From: Paenibacillus piscarius | Lineage (GTDB): Bacteria > Bacillota > Bacilli > Paenibacillales > Paenibacillaceae | Assembly (NCBI RefSeq): GCF_022234545.1 | Contig: NZ_JAIEUI010000016.1 | Location: forward strand, 122,598 to 186,597 | Length of the DNA: 64,000 nt | Direction: 5' to 3' | Shown here: in pieces, positions 7,826-16,422 of the stretch | Layout: the number at the start of each line of letters is the position of its first letter | Numbering within the stretch: the stretch's first letter is position 1 | The notes under the pieces: model-generated | Databases searched by the model: none | Seen by the model: the letters and a program-made list of their open reading frames with translations, nothing else | What the model was told of the DNA's origin: nothing | Translations under genes and position numbers: made by a program

Positions 7826-9031
7826 ATGAAACTACATTTCGACGACCAGGCATTCTCATATGAATTATTAAGAGCAGTAACTTATGCCGGCTATCAAGGT
7901 GCAGAGATCGGCGAGTGCCTGGCAACCGCAGCGCAAATAGAGGAAGGCAACTTCGACAGCTGGTTCCGGGAGTGGGGAAGAACAGCGGACAGAACATACC
8001 TGACAGCACAGGCCAGCTTCGCTAAGGGTCATAAGGTCAGTGCAAGAGAGGCCTTTTTGCGGGCTCATAATTATTACCGTACGGGGGAATTCTTCTTAGA
8101 TGGAACAGATCCCAGACGTATGGGGAATTTCGATAAGAGTGTGAAGAGCTTCGAGCAAGGCATGGAGCTGCTTGACAGTCATTTCGAGGTTGTGAGAATC
8201 CCTTATGAAGCGACCTATCTAAAAGGTTATTTCTATGGTGCATCAGAGGATAAGAAGAATCAGCTAACGAAGCGTCCGGTGCTGGTCTTCGTTGGAGGGT
8301 ACGATTCCACTTTGCAGGAGCTGTATTTCTGCGGTGCAGCTGCGGCCATCAAGAGAGGGTATCACTGTCTTGTGTTCGAGATGCCGGGACAGGGGGAAGC
8401 GCTCCGCAAGCACAATCTTGTGATGCGCCATGATGCCGAGGTTCCGGTAAAGGCAGCCCTTGATTATCTAGAGACCAGACCAGAGGCAGATGGCGGTAAG
8501 ATTGCTCTGCTGGGGATGAGTCTGGGGGGCTATTTTGCTCCAAGGGCAGCGGCCTTTGAAGATCGAATTAAGGCTTGCATCGCCTTCAATGTCTTCTATG
8601 ATACCTTCGATTCGACCTTGAACCAGAATCCACAGCTAGCTCAGGTACTGGAGCTTCCGGAAGAAGAAAGAGAGCAAATGCTGGCGCTCGCCGAGCAGCA
8701 TAACTCCAATTTGAGATGGATGCTGAATAATGGCAAGTGGGTGTTCGGCTTACAGCACCGTTATCAATTATTTGATGAGATGCGAAAGGCTTCGTTAAAA
8801 GGGATAGCTGGTAACATTAAATGTCCCGTACTGCTGACCATCGGAGAAACCGACCATTTCGTATCCAGAGACCAGTTGGACGCATTACTGGAGGAGATCC
8901 AGGCGCCTACAACTGTGCGGGTCTTCACAATTGAGGAAGGTGCGGAGGAGCATTGCCAGGAAGGAAACCACGCGTTATTCCACCAGGTCATGTTTGACTG
9001 GTTGGATGAGGTGTTTGAATACAATTCATGA
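7826..9031 (+). CDS. Alpha/beta hydrolase, FrsA/Ayg1-like
   Basis: 401 aa from ATG 7826, which follows GGAGGGGGA; an in-frame GTG at 7799 lies inside the operator and is rejected. A helical N-terminal cap (about 1-135) precedes an alpha/beta hydrolase fold with oxyanion region VFVGGYDST, nucleophile elbow GMSLGG (Ser near 233), acid GETDHF and His in EEHCQEGNH. This layout matches the family of FrsA, 2,6-dihydropseudooxynicotine hydrolase and fungal Ayg1, which cleave C-C or ester bonds. It is first in an operon with an SRPBCC protein under likely TetR control. Substrate unknown. Confidence 0.8.
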   Translation: MKLHFDDQAFSYELLRAVTYAGYQGAEIGECLATAAQIEEGNFDSWFREWGRTADRTYLTAQASFAKGHKVSAREAFLRAHNYYRTGEFFLDGTDPRRMGNFDKSVKSFEQGMELLDSHFEVVRIPYEATYLKGYFYGASEDKKNQLTKRPVLVFVGGYDSTLQELYFCGAAAAIKRGYHCLVFEMPGQGEALRKHNLVMRHDAEVPVKAALDYLETRPEADGGKIALLGMSLGGYFAPRAAAFEDRIKACIAFNVFYDTFDSTLNQNPQLAQVLELPEEEREQMLALAEQHNSNLRWMLNNGKWVFGLQHRYQLFDEMRKASLKGIAGNIKCPVLLTIGETDHFVSRDQLDALLEEIQAPTTVRVFTIEEGAEEHCQEGNHALFHQVMFDWLDEVFEYNS

Positions 9032-9050
9032 ATTCCAGGAGGGAAAGCAT

Positions 9051-9485
9051 ATGAAGGAAATCCGAACAGAAGTATTGATTCAAGCCCCGGTGAGCAAGGT
9101 GTGGGAGATATTCACCAATTTCAAGGCGTACCCGAGCTGGAACCCGTTCATGACGTATCTAAAGGGCAAGGTTGCAGAAGGGGAGCAGATAGAGGTCAAG
9201 ATGGTTCCCCCGGGGTCTAAAGGCATGATTTTTAAGCCGAAGGTGCTGAAATTTCACAAGAATAAAGAGTTCCGGTGGCTGGGGCATACCGGCTTCCCCG
9301 GGTTATTCGATGGAGAGCATATCTTCGAGTTAATGGATAACGGCAATGGGACAACGACCTTCATCCAGAGAGAGAAGTTCCGTGGAATTATGGTGCCGTT
9401 ACTGAAGAAGTCGCTGGATAACGGGACGAAGGCAGGATTTGTAGCGATGAATACCAAGCTGAAGCAAATTTGTGAAATGGCGTAA
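9051..9485 (+). CDS. SRPBCC (START-like) domain protein
   Basis: 144 aa from ATG 9051, preceded by CAGGAGGG 19 nt after the hydrolase stop. The N-terminus (MKEIRTEVLIQAPVSKVWEI) and the W-N-P motif in YPSWNPF are typical of the polyketide-cyclase/AHSA1-like SRPBCC fold, which binds hydrophobic ligands. Co-transcription with the hydrolase suggests that both act on the same lipophilic compound. The precise role is unknown. Confidence 0.85.
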   Translation: MKEIRTEVLIQAPVSKVWEIFTNFKAYPSWNPFMTYLKGKVAEGEQIEVKMVPPGSKGMIFKPKVLKFHKNKEFRWLGHTGFPGLFDGEHIFELMDNGNGTTTFIQREKFRGIMVPLLKKSLDNGTKAGFVAMNTKLKQICEMA

Positions 9486-9510
9486 ACCGCTAACATAGAA
9501 GGAGCTTAAG

Positions 9511-9539
9511 ACGTCCGGGGTTCGCCTGAGGCGTTTTTT
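9511..9539 (+). terminator. Probable terminator
   Basis: ACGTCC...GGCGT gives a short stem followed by TTTTTT, 25 bp after the SRPBCC stop. The stem is weak. Confidence 0.4.
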
Positions 9540-9560
9540 GCTGCGAGAGAAGAGGGCTTC

Positions 9561-9680
9561 AAGCACCCGCTTTACCTGACAAGGAGACCACTACACGGAC
9601 CTTCATTCAGGAAATGACGCAGAGAGTGAATTCAAGATAAAGGGCGATGACCATATTAGCGATCTTATAACCCGGCTCTT
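9561..9680 (+). pseudogene. Decayed partial copy of the gene at 10.86 kb
   Basis: About 120 bp align to the region near 10988-11110 of the downstream membrane-protein gene. The copy begins GCACCCGCTTTACCTGACAA against GCACCCGCCTTACCTGACAA, and agreement continues through AAATGACGCA and TTAGCGATCT with substitutions and indels. Translation starts APALPDKE as in the intact gene and then reaches a stop. It has no start and no other domain, so it is a duplication remnant. It runs into the 3' end of the kinase-like gene on the other strand. Confidence 0.7.
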
Positions 9681-10656
9681 ATTCCCAATACGGTACGCCG
9701 CTGAAGAGGAACGATTCATTGTTTAAGTAGGCCCTAACTTCTCTACTGGCTAATTTACCAATATGGTCGGGCAGCCATTCCTGCGAGTCCGGCAGGCCCA
9801 GCCAGAAATTCATTGTCTCCAGCTGCGCTGCAATGAAAAAGCCCTCTAACCGCTGGGTATAATTATCCGGCAACGGATGGTGCTTGGAATAAGACTGAAG
9901 CAGCCGTTCTCTGAACGAAGGATGGATGTAGGAGAACGTCCAGCCCAAATCCGTTAAGTAATAACCGAACCCGCAAGCGCCGAAATCGATAGGCCGCACC
10001 TCTTGTGCATGGAACACCAAATTAGTTGGAATCAGATCAGCATGAATCATGCCCCAATTACTGGCGGTCCGCTCCATAGAATTCATCATGTGAATAACCC
10101 GCTCGCCTGCATGCAGCAGAAGCTCCGTATCTCCTGCATCAAGCAGTCCGGCATTAGCGCGTTCCTTCAGCATGTTAAGGGCTTGCAAGATCCGGGAGCC
10201 ATCGAAGGCCGGGCGTTCAAAGGCGGCGGGAATGCTCCAGTTCGAGGCTTGCTTATGTAACTTGCCGATCAATTCACCTATGGCCCCAGCGTCTTCTATA
10301 GTAGGAATGAAAGGCTTCTGTTCACCCTCCACCCATCGTAACAAAGAACAGTGGGTCTGGTTCACGTCCGTAATGAATTCTCCGCGAATATTCTTGCAGG
10401 GTGAAGGCAGGGTCACGTCGGTATCCAAGGTTAAGGCCTCCAGCCAGACCATCTCGGATTGAAGGACTTCCCGCTTACTCCAGATTGGCTCAAGCGCGTC
10501 ATTCTTAGAGATATGTAACCGGAGGCTGTAACAATTGTTGTCCAGGTCAGTAACCTTGTAGATCGTATTGCCGCTCTGTGCAATGAAATCAACCGATTTG
10601 CAGCGTATAGAGTAGTGCTCCAGTGCTTCCATTGCGGTTTTCAAGTGTCTATCCAA
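9679..10656 (-). CDS. APH-family phosphotransferase
   Basis: 325 aa, starting at TTG 10656 behind GAGGGAG. It has the aminoglycoside phosphotransferase/homoserine-kinase-II fold: an N-lobe with TIYKVTD, the catalytic loop MIHADLIPTNLVF (Asp near 203) and the metal site PIDFGACGFGYYLTDL. Family members phosphorylate hydroxyls on small molecules; resistance enzymes, choline kinases and spectinomycin-type kinases all belong. Nothing here fixes the substrate, and resistance should not be assumed. The gene is monocistronic. Confidence 0.8.
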   Translation of the reverse strand: MDRHLKTAMEALEHYSIRCKSVDFIAQSGNTIYKVTDLDNNCYSLRLHISKNDALEPIWSKREVLQSEMVWLEALTLDTDVTLPSPCKNIRGEFITDVNQTHCSLLRWVEGEQKPFIPTIEDAGAIGELIGKLHKQASNWSIPAAFERPAFDGSRILQALNMLKERANAGLLDAGDTELLLHAGERVIHMMNSMERTASNWGMIHADLIPTNLVFHAQEVRPIDFGACGFGYYLTDLGWTFSYIHPSFRERLLQSYSKHHPLPDNYTQRLEGFFIAAQLETMNFWLGLPDSQEWLPDHIGKLASREVRAYLNNESFLFSGVPYWE

Positions 10657-10856
10657 TCGCAGTCCGCTCCCTCATTTATCAAAGTATAGTAGTACGATAA
10701 CATAGCTGTTCATGGACGGGAATGGAACGGTTGACTATATTTGTTTTTTATTGATAGGATGGGCATCCATAATTGCAATCTGACTTATGATATACTTGAA
10801 GGTAAATTTTTGGATGATCCTCAAGATGAGTGAGCAGACAAGGAGGTTAACCTTTT

Positions 10857-11342
10857 ATGCGTAAAGGGAAGGGTTTTTTGATACTGAGAATTCTAGTTGC
10901 CGTTATTCCGATTGTCCTGTTGATCCAAAATTATGGTACCACCATTCGCATCTGGCTCCATCCTGTAACCACAACGATAGGGCAGGTAGCACCCGCCTTA
11001 CCTGACAAGGAGATCACGGCACTTGCTTTCATTCCTGGAAATGACGCAAAGAGGGAATTCGAGATTACCCGTGATGATGATCTTAGCGATCTCATAGCCC
11101 GTCTCTCCAGCCTGCAAATCAAGGAAAAGACCAAAAGCGACCAAAAAGAGCCGGACCAATTCGACTCCATATTTTTAAGCGTCCAGGGCGGCCTAAGAGT
11201 GATTCTGGATGTCTCCGAAGATAAGAAGGAGCTGCTTCTGCTGAAAGTTAGCAAGGATAACACCACCAGCCGATGGTATTCTGTCCTGAACCAGGAGGAG
11301 ATGGAGCAGATCGTCAGCTTGATTAGGGAGAAGAGTAAATGA
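10857..11342 (+). CDS. Membrane-anchored hypothetical protein
   Basis: 161 aa, ATG preceded by CAAGGAGG. One N-terminal membrane segment (LILRILVAVIPIVLLI) is followed by a soluble domain of about 120 residues, probably outside the membrane, with PDKEITALAFIPGND near the start. I do not recognise the family. A decayed partial copy lies at 9.56 kb, showing local duplication. It is followed at 27 bp by another unknown gene on the same strand. Confidence 0.75.
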   Translation: MRKGKGFLILRILVAVIPIVLLIQNYGTTIRIWLHPVTTTIGQVAPALPDKEITALAFIPGNDAKREFEITRDDDLSDLIARLSSLQIKEKTKSDQKEPDQFDSIFLSVQGGLRVILDVSEDKKELLLLKVSKDNTTSRWYSVLNQEEMEQIVSLIREKSK

Positions 11343-11369
11343 AGTTCATTCGAAGGTAGTGAGGACGCA

Positions 11370-11885
11370 ATGATTGATTTTCTTGAAAATAAGAGCATAA
11401 AGGCCTTTCACGAAATATCTGAGATCGCAGAGCGTCCAGATTTACTTTTTTCCAATGACAAACAGCAGTATCAAGCCGAGGCACGGTATAACTTCTACAC
11501 CATTCAAAGATTGAACAAACTGATCCGAAAAGGCAAGCTCTCGCTAAATGAATTCGAGCAGCTCATAAGCTTCATTGAAGATTCCTGGTCCAGCTATTTG
11601 AGCCGTCACTATCCGGGGAAGCCGTTTGTCTTCTATTGTTGGGGAGACTATCAGATTCCCGCGCTCCGCGTCTCGGTCGTGTCCTTCTATGAAGGGGTTG
11701 AGCTGCCTTTCGGTTGTGTATTGGAGAAGGTGAACGACATCAGCAAGGTGCTGTCGCAATATGTGGACGTAATGCAGGGCGAAGAAGCCCATGAGATCGT
11801 ATCAGAGGCAGCAGAGGATAATGGTATAGAGTCAGACAACAATGCTTATACGCTTACGGTATATCTGAAGAGAATCATAGGTTGA
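11370..11885 (+). CDS. Hypothetical soluble protein (171 aa)
   Basis: No signal peptide or membrane segment. The first half is helical (AFHEISEIAERPDLLFSND...), and the second is mixed, with YPGKPFVFYCWGDYQIPALR. The start at 11370 is preceded by a weak purine-rich stretch (GTAGTGAGGAC). It lies between two other small unknown genes and is probably co-transcribed with both. The family is not recognised; contact-dependent immunity proteins can look like this, but there is no toxin gene nearby. Confidence 0.7.
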   Translation: MIDFLENKSIKAFHEISEIAERPDLLFSNDKQQYQAEARYNFYTIQRLNKLIRKGKLSLNEFEQLISFIEDSWSSYLSRHYPGKPFVFYCWGDYQIPALRVSVVSFYEGVELPFGCVLEKVNDISKVLSQYVDVMQGEEAHEIVSEAAEDNGIESDNNAYTLTVYLKRIIG

Positions 11886-11913
11886 ATTGCGGAAGAGAAA
11901 GGAGACGAATAGC

Positions 11914-12216
11914 ATGAACACCCATAACTGCAACCTGAACATCTGGGCGCATCTGCCGGAGGAGACCTGGACGCAAGTAGCTGAACTCTATCAGTCGATG
12001 CCGGGGTGGCTGGGGTACATAGAAGGAATTCCCTGTTGGTACGGACAGGAGACTGATGAGATGTTCATAACGGCCTCCGTTGAGCCGAGCGGCTTGTCGT
12101 TCTATGCCCGGATGGACCAGAGTGAGTGGGAGGCGTGGATCGGAAGGTTCAAGGCTGAAGCGACGAGAGAGTTAGGGTTTGCGGTGGGGGAGCCGGAGGA
12201 TGAGGACTTTAATTAA
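11914..12216 (+). CDS. Small hypothetical protein (100 aa)
   Basis: ATG 11914 follows AAAGGAGACG; the frame also opens at 11887 without a ribosome binding site. The product is Trp-rich and acidic (IWAHLPEETWTQVAELYQSM, PGWLGYIEGIPCWYG) and ends EPEDEDFN. It is soluble and of unrecognised family. It is the last gene before a strong terminator, so 10857-12216 probably forms one operon. Confidence 0.7.
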   Translation: MNTHNCNLNIWAHLPEETWTQVAELYQSMPGWLGYIEGIPCWYGQETDEMFITASVEPSGLSFYARMDQSEWEAWIGRFKAEATRELGFAVGEPEDEDFN

Positions 12217-12262
12217 TGGGTTCATGATAAAAAATAAATGAAGAGAACGCTGTAGCCTCTTC

Positions 12263-12294
12263 AGGCTGCCGGGAGAATCCCGGCAGCCTTTTTT
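12263..12294 (+). terminator. Rho-independent terminator
   Basis: AGGCTGCCGGGA-GAA-TCCCGGCAGCCT followed by TTTTTTG: a perfect 12-bp stem. Nearly the same hairpin recurs at 21556-21587. Confidence 0.9.
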
Positions 12295-12340
12295 GTTGAA
12301 AAGGAAATTAAAATTTTCGTCCGCTGTAGATAAGTTGTGC

Positions 12341-12640
12341 GCGTAGGCGCGCGAGCCGAATGTAATCGAAAAACCGACTACATTCGGTGCGGCGGAGGCG
12401 CGTGGACCGAATATGGTCGAAAAACCGACTACATTCGGTGCGGCAGTGGCACGTGAGCCGGATATGGTCGAAAAACCGACTACATTCGGTGCGGCGGAGG
12501 CGCGTGGACCGAATATGGTCGAAAAACCGACTACATTCGGTGCGTCAGTGGTGCGAGAGCCGGATATGGTCAAAAAACCGACCACATTCAGTGCGGCGGA
12601 GGTGTGATTGCCGGCAACGTCCAAAAAAAAGAAACCATAC
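12341..12640. repeat. Array of 51-bp hairpin units (array 2)
   Basis: Five clear units and a sixth degenerate one. The conserved core is ATGGTCGAAAAACCGAC followed by (T/C)ACATTCGGT, and successive cores start exactly 51 bp apart (for example 12358 and 12409). GTCG...CGAC flank the A-rich loop. The variable half alternates: units 2 and 4 have GGAGGCGCGTGGACC, while units 3 and 5 have CAGTGG(C/T)(A/G)CG(T/A)GAGCC, giving a 102-bp higher-order period. Because 51 is divisible by 3, several frames on both strands stay open, but none has a gene-like start. Confidence 0.9.
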
Positions 12641-12731
12641 GTAAAATATGAGACCTTATGCCGGATGGGAGCTTGCTCTACAATGGGGGTACAGCTGGAG
12701 TTAACTACTTGAATCAGGGGGATGTGATGGG

Positions 12732-13685
12732 ATGAAGGCGGGAGTGGAGGCTGTAACGGCCCCCGGTATACAAAAAAGACGGGGAATCCTGCGCAGAATG
12801 TATAGACAACGTTATCTGCAGGTCATGGCCTTGCTCGGTGTGGCCTGGATGATCGTATTCAACTATGTACCTATGTATGGAATTGTCATCGCTTTCAAAA
12901 ATTACGACATTATCGGCTCAATTGCAAGTGCCCCTTGGGCGGGACTGGAGCATTTCCGGGAGTTCTTTGAAGATGAGAATCTGGGGTACGTAATCAAGAA
13001 CACACTTGGCATCAGCCTGCTGCGGCTGTTAATCGGGTTTCCGCTGCCGATTCTGTTCGCTATTCTGCTCAATGAGATGCGGTCTATCCGCTTCCAGAAA
13101 AGTGTTCAGACTATTTCATATTTACCGTATTTTCTGTCCTGGGTTATTCTTGGCGGGATACTGACGACCTGGCTTGCAGATGTAGGCATTATTAACCAGC
13201 TGCTGATGAAGCTGCATCTTATTCAGGAGCCAGTCAGCTTCCTTGCCGAGCCGAAGTATTTCTGGGGCATTGCTGTGACCTCCAGCATTTGGAAGGAATT
13301 GGGGTGGTCAGCGATCATCTATCTTGCGGCGATCTCAGGGATCTCACCTGAGCTGTATGAAGCCGCCAAGATCGACGGGGCCGGGCGCCTCCAGCGCATC
13401 CGAAATATTACGCTTCCTTCTATCGCCGGAACGGTGTCCATTCTGTTCATTCTGGCCGTCAGCGGCATACTTAACTCGAATTTCGATCAGATCATGGTCC
13501 TTCGTAATTCACTCAATGAGAGTGCGAGTAGTGTCATCGACATTTACATTTACCAGACGGGTCTGCAGAACGCCCGATTCTCTTACTCTACAGCGGTAAG
13601 TCTGGTGAAGTCGGTCATTGCGCTTGTCCTGCTGCTGATCAGCAACAGCGTCACCAAGCGGATCAATAACACGTCGCTGTTCTAA
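12732..13685 (+). CDS. Sugar ABC transporter permease, LplB type
   Basis: 317 aa with six predicted membrane segments. The N-terminal YRQRYLQVMALLGVAWMIVFNYVPMYGIVIAFK is typical of LplB-like proteins (quoted here only as a region, residues 21-53). The EAA loop is EAAKIDGAGRLQRIRNITLP (residues about 215-234), which contacts the ATPase. No ATPase gene is present in the operon, which is usual because a shared MsmX-type ATPase serves many importers in Bacillales. It is first in the 12.7-21.5 kb module. Likely cargo is an oligosaccharide. Confidence 0.92.
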   Translation: MKAGVEAVTAPGIQKRRGILRRMYRQRYLQVMALLGVAWMIVFNYVPMYGIVIAFKNYDIIGSIASAPWAGLEHFREFFEDENLGYVIKNTLGISLLRLLIGFPLPILFAILLNEMRSIRFQKSVQTISYLPYFLSWVILGGILTTWLADVGIINQLLMKLHLIQEPVSFLAEPKYFWGIAVTSSIWKELGWSAIIYLAAISGISPELYEAAKIDGAGRLQRIRNITLPSIAGTVSILFILAVSGILNSNFDQIMVLRNSLNESASSVIDIYIYQTGLQNARFSYSTAVSLVKSVIALVLLLISNSVTKRINNTSLF

Positions 13686-13709
13686 TCAAGCAAGGAAGGA
13701 GATTCACCA

Positions 13710-14597
13710 ATGTTCCGATTGAAACGAAGAACGGGAGCCGAAATGGCCTTTGATCTGTTCAACAATTTACTTATGCTGCTTATCTGCTTTGTTACCCTGT
13801 ATCCCGTGTGGTATGTACTGGTCAATTCCTTCAATGAGGGTATGGATGCGATGCTGGGCAATATTTATTGGTGGCCCAGGGTGTTCAGTCTCGACAACTA
13901 CAGGGCTGTGTTCAACAATAATGGCATTATGCTGGCAATGGGGGTCACCGTGGCCAAAACCGTAGTGGGTACGGTCATTCACGTCTTCTTCACGGCGATG
14001 GTCGCTTACGCCTTGTCCCGTCAAGAACTGATCGGGCGCAAGTGGTACATGATTATGGGTACGGTCACGCTTTTCTTTGGAGGCGGTCTCATTCCAACCT
14101 ATCTGCTGATCCGTGATCTTGGACTACTGGACAGCTTCTGGGTGTATATTCTCCCGGCTGCGTTCAGCTTCTATGATCTGATCATCTTCATGTCCTTCTT
14201 CCGTGAGATTCCCAAGGGGCTTGAGGAAGCGGCCGAAATTGACGGTGCGAATGAGCTTAGAATCTTCCTGCAGATCATTATTCCCATATCCATGCCGGTT
14301 ATCGCTACGATCGCCTTGTTCCACGGCGTGTATCAATGGAATGACTATTTTGCCGGCGTGATCTATATCAACAATTCTGATCTGCAGCCGATCCAGACCT
14401 ACTTGTACCGGGTCGTTGCGGAATCGAGCTCCAACCAGATGGTGTCCGCGATGGCCGGCAATATTCAGAAGTCAGTGACTTCCCAATCGGTCAAGCTGGC
14501 GACAATGGTGGTTACAACCGTTCCGATTATCATCGTGTATCCGTTCCTGCAGAAGTATTTTGTCAAGGGGATGATGATTGGTTCGATTAAGGGTTAA
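13710..14597 (+). CDS. Sugar ABC transporter permease, LplC/YtcP type
   Basis: 295 aa, ATG preceded by AAGGAAGGAG, 24 bp after the LplB-type gene. Six membrane segments and the EAA motif EAAEIDGANELRIFLQIIIP. The C-terminus ends KYFVKGMMIGSIKG, characteristic of this family. It forms the membrane channel together with the preceding permease. Confidence 0.93.
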   Translation: MFRLKRRTGAEMAFDLFNNLLMLLICFVTLYPVWYVLVNSFNEGMDAMLGNIYWWPRVFSLDNYRAVFNNNGIMLAMGVTVAKTVVGTVIHVFFTAMVAYALSRQELIGRKWYMIMGTVTLFFGGGLIPTYLLIRDLGLLDSFWVYILPAAFSFYDLIIFMSFFREIPKGLEEAAEIDGANELRIFLQIIIPISMPVIATIALFHGVYQWNDYFAGVIYINNSDLQPIQTYLYRVVAESSSNQMVSAMAGNIQKSVTSQSVKLATMVVTTVPIIIVYPFLQKYFVKGMMIGSIKG

Positions 14598-14630
14598 GAT
14601 AGAACAATAGATGAAAAGGGGAATTCATTC

Positions 14631-16295
14631 ATGGTTAAAACGGCAAAATGGCTGTCATCTCTCACCGCATTGGCGCTTACTGTTGGCCTGACTGCATGTG
14701 GAGGCGGTGCGGATAACAAGGGCGATGCCGCGAAATCCGGCAATAACAACCCGGCATCCTCTAGTAATACGCAAGTAGTCAACGCAGATGAGCCGGGCTG
14801 GAAGAGCTGGGCAGAGCCCATCACCTTCGACTGGTATCTTAATTACTCCTGGTTTGCCGACAAATGGGGTGTAGACAAGACGACCCAATACATTACGAAG
14901 AAAACCGGCGTAAATATTAACTTCATTGTTCCAGCCGGGAATGAGAATGAGAAGCTGAATACGATGATCGCCTCCAACAATCTGCCTGACTTCATCACGC
15001 TGGACTGGAGCTCGGATTCGATTGATAAAATGATTCAAGGCGGTCTCGTGCTGCCGCTAAATGAGCTTGCAGAGCAATATGATCCCTATTTCTTCAAGAC
15101 TGCGGACCCGGACAAGCTGAAATGGTACACGGAGAAGGACGGGAACGTCTACGGCTATCCGAATCAGTCCAGCTCTCCGTCCGATTTCAAGAAGTATGGC
15201 GATAACTTCAATTCGGTTAACACGTTCCTTGTGCGCAAGGATATCTATGAAGCGATCGGCAAGCCGGATATGAGAACACCGGAAGGCTTCTTGAACGCCC
15301 TCAAGGCGGCCAAGGAGAAATTCCCGGAGGTGAACGGCCAGCCGCTCATTCCATTTGGCACACAGGAGTTTACAGATACGGGCAATGGGTCGTTCGGAAC
15401 GAACCTGATGGATTTCCTGGCTATTCCGTATGAACAAGACGGCAAGCTGTATGACCGCTCCACCGACCCGGAATATATCCGCTGGCTGAAGACATTCCGT
15501 GAGGCCAATGAACAGGGCCTGATCGCTAAGGATATCTTCATTGACAAGCGTCCGCAAATGGAAGAGAAAATCACGCAAGGCCGTTATTTTGCCATGATGT
15601 TCCCGCGCTCTGATCTGCAGAACCAGAACATTACCCGGTATCAGCAGGACCCGAATTCCGTATATATTGCCGTTGACGGACCAGCGAATTCCAAGCTCGA
15701 TCAGCCGAAGCTGAGCGGGCCATCCATTGCGGGCTGGACGCTGACCCTGATCTCGAAGAACGTGAAGGACAAGGAGAGAGCCATCCGGTTCTTAACGTAT
15801 CTCATCAGTGAAGAAGGCAACAAGGATCTCTTCTTTGGCGAGAAAGGCGTTACGTATGATACGATTGACGGGAAAGACCAATTCCTGCCGCAAGTGCTGG
15901 ATATGTATAACAATGACCGTTCTTCTTTTGCCAAAACCTACGGTGCTTCCTATACGTTCTGGATGATGATGGACCCTGCGCTCAGCCTGAAATGGGCTCC
16001 TGCTTCGGTGGAGCCGGCTAAGCAGCCGGAGGACTGGACCCGCGGCAAAGTGGTAGACAATTCCATCTATGCGAATCTTGATCCGGCGGCCTCTTCCCCG
16101 GAAGGGATAGAACTCGACAGGGCGAACACTCAATGGGGCAAGACGCTGCCTAAGCTGATTCTGGCCGGTTCGGAGGCTGAATTCGATGCCGCATGGAAGG
16201 AGTTCCAGCAATACCGCAAGGATCATGATCTGGATAAAATCCAGGCCTTCCAGCAAGCGGCGTTTGAACAGAACGCTGCCAAGCTCGGGAAATAA
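14631..16295 (+). CDS. Extracellular solute-binding lipoprotein, LplA/YtcQ type
   Basis: 554 aa. Signal peptide with lipobox LTAC at about residues 20-23, then a Gly/Asn/Ser-rich linker and a large family-1-like binding domain starting near TFDWYLNYSWFADKWG. Length fits the LplA/YtcQ group (500-560 aa). It captures the carbohydrate for the two permeases encoded just upstream. A hairpin at 16325-16362 follows, which may lower expression of the sensor genes relative to the transporter. Confidence 0.93.
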   Translation: MVKTAKWLSSLTALALTVGLTACGGGADNKGDAAKSGNNNPASSSNTQVVNADEPGWKSWAEPITFDWYLNYSWFADKWGVDKTTQYITKKTGVNINFIVPAGNENEKLNTMIASNNLPDFITLDWSSDSIDKMIQGGLVLPLNELAEQYDPYFFKTADPDKLKWYTEKDGNVYGYPNQSSSPSDFKKYGDNFNSVNTFLVRKDIYEAIGKPDMRTPEGFLNALKAAKEKFPEVNGQPLIPFGTQEFTDTGNGSFGTNLMDFLAIPYEQDGKLYDRSTDPEYIRWLKTFREANEQGLIAKDIFIDKRPQMEEKITQGRYFAMMFPRSDLQNQNITRYQQDPNSVYIAVDGPANSKLDQPKLSGPSIAGWTLTLISKNVKDKERAIRFLTYLISEEGNKDLFFGEKGVTYDTIDGKDQFLPQVLDMYNNDRSSFAKTYGASYTFWMMMDPALSLKWAPASVEPAKQPEDWTRGKVVDNSIYANLDPAASSPEGIELDRANTQWGKTLPKLILAGSEAEFDAAWKEFQQYRKDHDLDKIQAFQQAAFEQNAAKLGK

Positions 16296-16324
16296 CAGAC
16301 CTTAAGCGAATAGGATAGCCTATG

Positions 16325-16362
16325 CCTGGGGCAGATCGGACGCATAGCGCCGGCTCCCCAGG
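16325..16362 (+). terminator. Hairpin after binding-protein gene, possible attenuator
   Basis: CCTGGGG pairs with CCCCAGG, with a further partial stem in the loop, followed by only TTT. It could be a weak terminator or an mRNA-stabilising 3' hairpin within the operon. Confidence 0.4.
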
Positions 16363-16422
16363 TTTCGTCATGTCCGGTTCTGTCCGGAGCTGTACACTAC
16401 TTAAGAAGCGGGGGGATGAGTA

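Noticed and set aside
8931..9050. Longer start for the SRPBCC gene at 8931
   Set aside because: It would overlap the hydrolase gene by 100 bp with no ribosome binding site, whereas ATG 9051 has CAGGAGGG and begins the domain.
9679..10656. Calling the APH-family gene an antibiotic-resistance gene
   Set aside because: The fold is shared by many metabolic kinases and no residue or neighbour points to an aminoglycoside or macrolide substrate.
12341..12640. CRISPR array
   Set aside because: Units are conserved along their whole length in alternating types; there are no unique spacers and no cas genes.
12172..12644. Long ORFs on both strands across array 2 with a 17-residue repeat (for example MVEKPTTFGAA)
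   Set aside because: The unit is 51 bp, so any frame without a stop in one unit stays open throughout. Several frames do so at once and none has a ribosome binding site.
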